A DNA stretch of 29,437 nucleotides, taken from the NCBI GenBank assembly GCA_045634005.1, contig JAZQZL010000080.1:1-29437 (forward strand), written 5' to 3'. Of the stretch, positions 24,796 to 29,437 are shown piece after piece. Every line of letters begins with the position of its first letter. The stretch's first letter is position 1. A program made the position numbers and the translations under genes. The notes under the pieces are model-generated. The model was not told the DNA's origin. It saw nothing but the letters and a program-made list of their open reading frames with translations, and did no database searches. The DNA is from Flemingiibacterium sp045634005. GTDB taxonomy: Bacteria > Bacillota > Clostridia > Oscillospirales > CAG-272.

Positions 24796-24904
24796 GTTGG
24801 AATTCCTCCTAAAAAATAATTTTTGTCATATTTTTGCATTACTTTGCAAGCTTGTCCGTGCATTTGGGCGCGCGACAAAATCGGCGCAGTAACGCCACGA
24901 TAAT

Positions 24905-24933
24905 ATTATACATCTTTTTTCGCTAATTGTAAA
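24905..24933 (-). promoter_or_regulatory. nifJ promoter
   Basis: On the minus strand, TTTACA (24928-24933) and TATAAT (24905-24910) are spaced by 17 bases. The leader to the ATG is about 100 bases and holds AGGAGG (24805-24810). Confidence 0.7.
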
Positions 24934-24954
24934 GATGTAATTTGATGAAAGTTA

Positions 24955-24971
24955 GAACATTTTTAGAATGT
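24955..24971. promoter_or_regulatory. AACATT inverted repeat upstream of nifJ
   Basis: AACATT and AATGTT form a 6-bp dyad around a 5-base centre, about 20 bases upstream of the nifJ -35. It is a possible operator; no known regulator motif is matched. Confidence 0.3.
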
Positions 24972-25010
24972 TTTTATGTAAATATATATATCTAATGTAC
25001 AAAAAGTGCA

Positions 25011-25229
25011 TTATTCACCGTTGCCAAGCTCGCTTTCGAGCTTTTCACGAATGCTTTTTATCTTGTCGGGAGTGATCTTGCCCTTGGTCTTTTCGAAGTA
25101 TGCGACGGAGTTGCGCGCGAGCAGTAAAAATTGGTTGTTGAGCGAGCGTCCCTCGCTTTCTGCAACGTAGTAGAACTTCTCAAGCAGGTCGTCCGCGATG
25201 CGAACGGTTACGGTCTTTTGATTTTTCAT
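25011..25229 (-). CDS. Ribbon-helix-helix DNA-binding protein
   Basis: This encodes 72 residues. The N-terminal strand (TVTVRIADDLLEKFYYVAES) and following helices (GRSLNNQFLLLARNSVAYF) fit the Arc/MetJ-type fold seen in antitoxins and plasmid-type regulators. The C-terminal ~25 residues are charged. It is a lone gene with no toxin-like partner on either side; the divergent neighbour is comM and the downstream gene is nifJ. Autoregulation or control of nifJ are possibilities, not shown. GAGAGGAC lies ahead of the ATG. Confidence 0.75.
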   Translation of the reverse strand: MKNQKTVTVRIADDLLEKFYYVAESEGRSLNNQFLLLARNSVAYFEKTKGKITPDKIKSIREKLESELGNGE

Positions 25230-25299
25230 TGTTTTGTCCTCTCTTTAGTGATAAAAATGGCTTATGAAAATATTATCTTATAAAATTTCAAATTACGTA

Positions 25300-25328
25300 T
25301 TGATTTTTTATGAAAGATGTGTTAAAAT
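25300..25328 (+). promoter_or_regulatory. comM promoter
   Basis: TTGATT (25300-25305) and TAAAAT (25323-25328) are spaced by 17 bases. It lies about 42 bases ahead of the ATG at 25370, with a GAAC-N4-GTTC dyad immediately downstream. Confidence 0.65.
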
Positions 25329-25335
25329 AGAAACA

Positions 25336-25347
25336 GAACAAAAGTTC
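25336..25347. promoter_or_regulatory. Candidate LexA operator at comM
   Basis: GAACAAAAGTTC has the GAAC-N4-GTTC core of the Firmicute LexA box; with one flanking base on each side it matches 11 of 14 positions. It begins 8 bases past the -10, over the expected start of transcription, like the box at recA. The mismatches are in the outermost bases and at the Y position. Confidence 0.55.
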
Positions 25348-25369
25348 GGCTTCTGAAAGGACATTTGAA

Positions 25370-26932
25370 ATGTTATCTATCGTATATTCCGCAGGACTAC
25401 TTGGTATCGACGGATTTCTCGTTACGGTTGAGTGTAATTCGCAGGATAAAATGCCGCAGTTTGAAATAATCGGACTTCCCGGAATGGCTATTCGCGAGTC
25501 GAAGGAGCGCATCATCGCCGCGGTTGAAAATAACGGCTTTATGTTCCCCGAAACGTGCCTTACGGTCAATTTAGCGCCTGCCGACAAGAAAAAAGATGGC
25601 TCGACGTACGACCTTGCGATGACGGTTGGTATAATGCAGTCAAATCACATACTTCCGATGACGCTTGATTTGTCGGGCTCGTGCTTTATAGGCGAGCTTT
25701 CGATGACGGGTGCCGTGCGCGAGGCAAGCGGCGTGCTTTGTATGGCGATTGCCGCAAAAGAAGCGGGAATGCGCGACGTTTACGTTCCGAGCGGAAACGC
25801 GAAGGAGGCTGCTGTGGTAGACGGAATAAACGTTTACGCAGTCAAGGATCTCTTGTCGCTTTACCATCATCTGCGCGGAGATGCTCCTATGCAGCCCGTG
25901 CGATTTGACAGCTCCGAATTTTCGCCGTCCAAGGTCGATACCTTCTGTGATTTTTCAGACGTTAAGGGGCAGGAAAAGGTAAAGCGCGCGCTTGAAATTG
26001 CCGCCGCAGGCGGACACAACGTGCTTATGATAGGTCCTCCCGGTACGGGTAAATCTATGCTTGCCAAGCGACTTCCGACGATACTTCCCGAGCTGACCTT
26101 TGACGAAGCGCTCGAAACCTCGAAGATACATTCCATAGTCGGCAAGCTCAAACAGGGCGTATCTATCGTAAACAGACGCCCATTCCGCTCGCCGCACCAT
26201 ACAATGTCCGCGCCGAGCCTTGTAGGCGGCGGTGCAAATCCGCAGCCGGGTGAAATATCGCTTGCGCACAACGGCGTTTTGTTCCTCGACGAGCTGCCGG
26301 AGTTTAACAAGCTCGTTACCGAGTCGCTTCGCCAGCCGCTTGAGGACGGCAAGGTCACCATAACCAGAACCAACGGTAAGGTGACGTATCCGTGTTCGTT
26401 TATGCTTGTTGCGGCTATGAACCCTTGCAAATGCGGATATTTCGGTCACCCGACGCACAAATGCACATGCAAGCAGGACGATATTAAAAAGTATCTCTCG
26501 AAAATAAGCGGACCGCTACTTGACAGAATGGATATTCAGGTCGAGGTGTCGTCGCTTTCGTACGACGAGCTTTCCGTACCGAAATCGAGCGAAACCTCTG
26601 CGGATGTGCGCGAGCGTGTAAATAAGGCTCGCGAATTTGCGAGAAAGCGCTGTGCAGATGCGGTTTTGCGCGATCCGAAGCTGCCGAAGATAAGCAAAAA
26701 TGCGGATATGTCCACAAAGCACCTTGCGAAATTCTGTAAGCTTGACGACGAGGCGTCCGCGGTGCTGCGCGTTGCATACGACAAAATGGGGCTCTCGGCG
26801 CGCGGATACGACAGACTCCTCCGCGTAGCGAGAACTATCGCCGATCTTGCCGGAAGCGAAAAAATACAGAAGCAGCACATCGCCGAGGCGATCCAGCTTC
26901 GCACGCTTGACCGCAAATATTTCGGCAATTAA
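25370..26932 (+). CDS. comM: YifB/ComM-family AAA ATPase (Mg-chelatase-like)
   Basis: This encodes 520 residues, full length. In naturally competent bacteria ComM is a helicase that aids integration of incoming DNA; in others the role is unclear. An N-terminal LonC/ChlI-like domain (about 1-180, opening MLSIVYSAGLLGIDGFLVTV) is followed by the AAA+ core with Walker A GPPGTGKS (about 222-229), Walker B FLDELPEF and a C-terminal helical cap. A Cys cluster, CKCGYFGHPTHKCTC (about 352-366), suggests metal binding and is typical of the family. A possible LexA box lies at its promoter. The gene is followed by a 415-base spacer with DnaA boxes. Confidence 0.94.
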   Translation: MLSIVYSAGLLGIDGFLVTVECNSQDKMPQFEIIGLPGMAIRESKERIIAAVENNGFMFPETCLTVNLAPADKKKDGSTYDLAMTVGIMQSNHILPMTLDLSGSCFIGELSMTGAVREASGVLCMAIAAKEAGMRDVYVPSGNAKEAAVVDGINVYAVKDLLSLYHHLRGDAPMQPVRFDSSEFSPSKVDTFCDFSDVKGQEKVKRALEIAAAGGHNVLMIGPPGTGKSMLAKRLPTILPELTFDEALETSKIHSIVGKLKQGVSIVNRRPFRSPHHTMSAPSLVGGGANPQPGEISLAHNGVLFLDELPEFNKLVTESLRQPLEDGKVTITRTNGKVTYPCSFMLVAAMNPCKCGYFGHPTHKCTCKQDDIKKYLSKISGPLLDRMDIQVEVSSLSYDELSVPKSSETSADVRERVNKAREFARKRCADAVLRDPKLPKISKNADMSTKHLAKFCKLDDEASAVLRVAYDKMGLSARGYDRLLRVARTIADLAGSEKIQKQHIAEAIQLRTLDRKYFGN

Positions 26933-26945
26933 AAGTTTTTTACAC

Positions 26946-27106
26946 TTTTCCACAATGCGTGTGGGAAACCTCAAGGACGCACTTAAAACCCACTCGTCTT
27001 GTTGAAAAGTGTGTGGAAAACCGGGTAAAACTCGCGGGAATGCCCTGAAATTCGACAAAAAATTATCCACATTTCCCACAGCATGCGCTGTGGAAAATGT
27101 GGATTT
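26946..27106. promoter_or_regulatory. Dense DnaA-box cluster with a 40-bp palindrome
   Basis: Eight 9-mers resemble TTATCCACA. The perfect one is at 27063-27071. Near matches are TTTTCCACA (26946-26954), TGTGGGAAA (26960-26968), TGTTGAAAA (27000-27008), TGTGGAAAA (27012-27020 and 27089-27097), TTTCCCACA (27072-27080) and TGTGGATTT (27098-27106). The last four of the series lie in an inverted array: ATCCACATTTCCCACAGC (27065-27082) and its complement (27087-27104) match at 17 of 18 positions around ATGC. It has no T-tract, so it is not a terminator. Its arrangement looks like a DnaA assembly or titration site. Confidence 0.7.
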
Positions 27107-27186
27107 GTGGCATAGGAAACGCCACCAAAATGGTGCGAATAATAAGAAAAGGGACGATTATCGCGCTACGATAAATCAGGCAAAAC

Positions 27187-27224
27187 GGTATAACTGTAGA
27201 AATACGGTTATACCATTCTTTTTT
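27187..27224 (+). terminator. Intrinsic terminator upstream of the XRE gene
   Basis: GGTATAACTGTA (27187-27198) pairs with TACGGTTATACC (27203-27214), with one G-U pair, across a GAAA loop, followed by ATTCTTTTTT. It insulates the XRE gene from comM. Confidence 0.8.
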
Positions 27225-27225
27225 G

Positions 27226-27250
27226 AAAATCCAACTTGAAGTTGGGTTTT
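27226..27250. terminator. Second terminator-like hairpin
   Basis: AAAATCCAAC pairs with GTTGGGTTTT around TTGAA, with one G-U pair, and both strands have A/T tails. It may back up the preceding terminator. Confidence 0.5.
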
Positions 27251-27277
27251 ATTTATATAAAATATCATTTTGCTATG

Positions 27278-27306
27278 TTGGAAACACAATCAAGGTATGG
27301 TATAAT
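27278..27306 (+). promoter_or_regulatory. XRE gene promoter
   Basis: TTGGAA (27278-27283) and TATAAT (27301-27306) are spaced by 17 bases, with a TG one base before the -10. It lies 41 bases ahead of the ATG. Confidence 0.7.
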
Positions 27307-27347
27307 CAGTACAGTGATCGCAAAAATCTATTTTAGGAGGTATCCCT

Positions 27348-28433
27348 ATGAATATTGGAACAAATATATATACTCTCCGCAAGGAGAAGAAAATTACACA
27401 GGCACAACTTGCCGAAAAGTTTGGTGTATCAGAACAGGCAATTTCTAAATGGGAAAATAATCAATGTGCTCCCGATGTAAGTCTTTTTCCGATCATTGCA
27501 GACTTTTTCGGTGTTTCCATTGATCGACTTTTCGGATATCATATGAGTAGTTATAACGATGAGGTGGGAGCAATTATGAAAGCCGCTGATGACAGTATGA
27601 ACACATATGAGGAAATTGAGATTATAAGCGAAGGATTAAAGAAATATCCTAACAGTCCAAAATTGAAAACGTATCTCGCTTTTTCCTTATCTATGGTCAA
27701 CCGAATGTCCAAAGATGAGGTTGAACGAAACGAAGCGGTAAAAAAGGCGATTAAACTTTGCACCGAGGTTGTGGACACATGTGGAGATAATATGCAAGTG
27801 GATAACGCACTTAATATGTTGTCCCGCATATATGGTGAAATTGGCGAGTATCAAAAAGCATTAGATTCTATTGAAAAGATGAGTATGGAAAGTTATTTTT
27901 TCAAAGTAACCGGTATTGCACGTACTCTTGGATATTCCCACAACGACAAGGAACTCATAAAATTCATAGAGAAAAATCTATTTGATTGTTGGTTGGCAAT
28001 GGACTTGAATCTTCAAGTGTTAACATCAAGATTGAGTGAAATGGAAAAACATCAAGAGGTAATCTCATTTTGTATAGCACACCTCAAGCTTTTATCTGCC
28101 TTTGATGACGGATGCGCCGATTTTTATGCAACTCACAAATTTTTTGCGACGCACTTGCTTGCACACACATACAGAAAAATCGGAAATCGTGAATTGTGCC
28201 TTAACGTTTTATATGACCTTTCCGCTATAATTACTCAAATGAGATGTGTTGAAAAAAGCACTGATTTTCGTATTTCTGCACGAAATCCAATGTATTTTTC
28301 TAACATAGATGATAATAGCAAATGCGAAGAATGTATCTCCGAGTTTAGCATCGGAAATATGTTGTCGGCGTTTGATAAATTTTTCGGAGAGGATCAGGCA
28401 TATCTTCAATTCAAAAAAAGCATAACAGCGTGA
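27348..28433 (+). CDS. XRE-family regulator with TPR-like C-terminal domain
   Basis: This encodes 361 residues. An N-terminal helix-turn-helix (about 4-60) has the Cro/CI-type pattern ITQAQLAEKFGVSEQAISKW. The rest is helical and TPR-like (for example KKYPNSPKLKTYLAFSLSM and SRIYGEIGEYQKALDSIEK), the architecture of regulators that sense peptides or partner proteins. A CxxC pair (KCEECISEF) lies near the end. No signal peptide or partner gene is seen. TAGGAGG lies ahead of the ATG. The gene is more A+T-rich than its neighbours by eye and is flanked by DnaA boxes on one side and a structured repeat on the other, which fits acquired DNA. Targets unknown. Confidence 0.8.
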   Translation: MNIGTNIYTLRKEKKITQAQLAEKFGVSEQAISKWENNQCAPDVSLFPIIADFFGVSIDRLFGYHMSSYNDEVGAIMKAADDSMNTYEEIEIISEGLKKYPNSPKLKTYLAFSLSMVNRMSKDEVERNEAVKKAIKLCTEVVDTCGDNMQVDNALNMLSRIYGEIGEYQKALDSIEKMSMESYFFKVTGIARTLGYSHNDKELIKFIEKNLFDCWLAMDLNLQVLTSRLSEMEKHQEVISFCIAHLKLLSAFDDGCADFYATHKFFATHLLAHTYRKIGNRELCLNVLYDLSAIITQMRCVEKSTDFRISARNPMYFSNIDDNSKCEECISEFSIGNMLSAFDKFFGEDQAYLQFKKSITA

Positions 28434-28495
28434 GGCGGAGCCGCTACGTGCGAGGCTTAAGCCGTCTTTTCTACACAAGACGAGGCTTATTGCCG

Positions 28496-28588
28496 CCCGA
28501 CAGTATACCTGAACGGCGCAATACACTATACCTTGCAATGCAGGGCGTAGTGAAAAGGAGTACGAACAAAAATGTCCGTACTCCTTTT
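28496..28588 (+). repeat. Structured repeat element, copy 2 (ends in a terminator-like hairpin)
   Basis: It starts CCCGACAGTA and aligns with 485-574, sharing ACACTATACCTTGC and other blocks. Its first hairpin pairs CACTA with TAGTG and CCTTGC with GCAGGG (one G-U). Its second pairs AAAAGGAGTACGAAC (28553-28567) with GTCCGTACTCCTTTT (28574-28588) with one mismatch. The stems differ in sequence from copy 1 but stay paired. It follows the XRE gene by ~60 bases, a span that itself holds small hairpins such as GTCTT/AAGAC. Confidence 0.65.
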
Positions 28589-28600
28589 GTTTTGCGATTA

Positions 28601-28624
28601 GGAAAACCTGATTTATTGCAGGTT
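28601..28624 (-). terminator. proA terminator
   Basis: Reading leftward, AACCTG (complement of CAGGTT, 28619-28624) pairs with CAGGTT (complement of AACCTG, 28605-28610), followed by TTCC. It lies about 30 bases past the proA stop. The T-tract is short, so strength is moderate. Confidence 0.5.
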
Positions 28625-28653
28625 GCCGTTATCGCCGTCCCTTTTGCAATATT

Positions 28654-29437
28654 TTACCTTACCTGACCGTTGCCGGTTATGAGATATTTTCCCGTGGTGA
28701 GCGCGTCGAGTCCCATCGGACCGCGAGCGTGCAGCTTTTGTGTTGAGATGCCAAGCTCTGCACCGAAGCCGAACTCACCGCCGTCGGTGAAGCGAGTGGA
28801 CGCGTTGACGTACACAGCCGCCGCGTCGATCTCCGCGCGGAAACGCTCCGCGTTTGCCATATCGCGTGTGATTATAGCCTCGCTGTGACCGGTGTTGTAG
28901 CAATTGATGTGGGCGATAGCCTCGTCGATGCCGGAAACGACCTTGACGGCGAGAACGTAGTCGTCATACTCGGTTGCATAGTCGTCATCGGTTGCTACCG
29001 CACAGCCGAGGATTTTTTGCGTTTTCTCGCATCCGCGGATCTCGAGATTTCCCTCGAGCGCCGCAACGAATTTCGGCAGAAATTCTGCCGCCTCGTCTTC
29101 GTGAACGAGCATCGTTTCGATGGCGTTGCATACGGACGGACGCGACATTTTCGCGTTGATAGCTACCTTTACGCCGATCAGGTGATCGGCTGTTTTGTCG
29201 ATGTAAATATGGCAGTTGCCGGCACCGGTTTCGATTACCGGAACGGTCGCGTTGTCAACTACGCTGCGGATAAGCCCTGCGCCTCCGCGCGGAACCAAAA
29301 GGTCGACAAGACCGCGCATTTTCATAAGCTCTGTCGAGCTTTCGCGAGTGGTGTCCTCGATAAGCGCGAGCGCATTTTCGGGGAGATTATTGTCAGACAG
29401 AGCACGGCGCATAAGCGATGCGAGCACTCGGTTGGTT
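28654..29437 (-). CDS. proA: Glutamate-5-semialdehyde dehydrogenase (partial at window edge)
   Basis: The frame is open to the right edge of the window, so about the C-terminal 260 of ~420 residues are present. The apparent start at 29427 is an internal GTG (residues TNRVLASLM continue past it). ProA reduces gamma-glutamyl phosphate in proline synthesis. The catalytic cysteine is in RPSVCNAIETMLVH, and NASTRFTDGGEFGFGAELGI and STQKLHARGPMGLDAL are the family C-terminal blocks. It is transcribed leftward. proB, the usual partner, could lie beyond the window. Confidence 0.95.
   Translation of the reverse strand, partial: TNRVLASLMRRALSDNNLPENALALIEDTTRESSTELMKMRGLVDLLVPRGGAGLIRSVVDNATVPVIETGAGNCHIYIDKTADHLIGVKVAINAKMSRPSVCNAIETMLVHEDEAAEFLPKFVAALEGNLEIRGCEKTQKILGCAVATDDDYATEYDDYVLAVKVVSGIDEAIAHINCYNTGHSEAIITRDMANAERFRAEIDAAAVYVNASTRFTDGGEFGFGAELGISTQKLHARGPMGLDALTTGKYLITGNGQVR

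Larger units (their letters stand above)
26933..27347. other. comM to XRE spacer: DnaA-box cluster, hairpins, terminators
   Basis: These 415 bases hold no supported gene. The first ~175 bases carry the DnaA-box cluster listed separately. Then come a CACCA/TGGTG hairpin (about 27122-27135), a TTATCG/CGATAA hairpin (27158-27174), a strong terminator (27187-27224), a second terminator-like hairpin (27226-27250) and the XRE gene promoter. Confidence 0.7.

Noticed and set aside
21514..24819. A 1101-residue open frame antisense to nifJ
   Set aside because: It is the shadow of strongly biased nifJ codons. It shows no domain, low-complexity Cys/Ser/Val-rich sequence and no ribosome-binding site, while nifJ on the other strand has all family motifs.
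26946..27106. The 40-bp palindrome as a comM terminator
   Set aside because: No T-tract follows on either strand and its arms are made of DnaA-box 9-mers; a proper terminator lies further on at 27187-27224.
27009..27239. A 76-residue plus-strand frame in the comM-XRE spacer
   Set aside because: It lies across the DnaA-box cluster and terminator hairpins, with no ribosome-binding site.
1..29437. CRISPR array, tRNA or rRNA genes, and intact insertion sequences
   Set aside because: No regularly spaced direct repeats, tRNA-like cloverleaf, rRNA signature or transposase was seen.

Overview
The window is a chromosomal replication-origin region of a low-to-moderate G+C Firmicute, most likely an anaerobic gut member of the Clostridia (Oscillospiraceae-like). 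The basis is the conserved order rpmH-rnpA-yidD-yidC-jag-mnmE running left and dnaA-dnaN-recF-remB-gyrB-gyrA running right, Firmicute-type sigma-A promoters and Shine-Dalgarno sites, a Firmicute-type LexA box at recA, and a 1195-residue pyruvate:ferredoxin oxidoreductase typical of strict anaerobes. Genus is inference; no rRNA is present.

Left arm (1-6064). The 3' end of an unrecognised gene is followed by a gene-poor stretch (258-673) of palindromic repeats and terminators. Then come an RNHCP zinc protein (minus strand), a small exported membrane protein (plus strand) and the leftward block rpmH, rnpA, yidD, yidC, khpB/jag and mnmE. These genes cover ribosome assembly, RNase P, membrane protein insertion and tRNA modification. 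mnmG and rsmG, usual neighbours of mnmE, do not follow it.

Origin (6065-8062). The rpmH-dnaA spacer holds back-to-back promoters with near-consensus hexamers. The dnaA-dnaN spacer holds a DnaA box, a run of DnaA-trio triplets (7994-8008) and an A+T-only tract, matching the unwinding side of the Bacillus subtilis origin. I place oriC unwinding there.

Right arm (8063-19403). dnaN and recF overlap by 4 bases; remB, gyrB (with an unusual acidic insert) and gyrA follow. The gyrB-gyrA spacer holds a second set of DnaA-box-like 9-mers. A LexA-controlled recA-recX-rimO-pgsA operon is tightly coupled and ends at a strong terminator.

Distal part (19413-29437). Leftward, head-on genes are a LURP-one-like protein, uridine phosphorylase, a small secreted protein, nifJ and a ribbon-helix-helix protein. 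Then come rightward comM (yifB), with a candidate LexA box at its promoter, and an A+T-rich XRE-TPR regulator. Between these two lies a dense third DnaA-box cluster built around a 40-bp palindrome. proA runs off the right edge.

Best candidates for something undescribed: (1) the DnaA-box clusters in the gyrB-gyrA and comM-XRE spacers; (2) a structured intergenic element present near both ends of the window (about 485-575 and 28496-28588), whose hairpins differ in sequence but keep pairing by compensatory changes and end in a terminator stem; (3) comM as a possible SOS gene.
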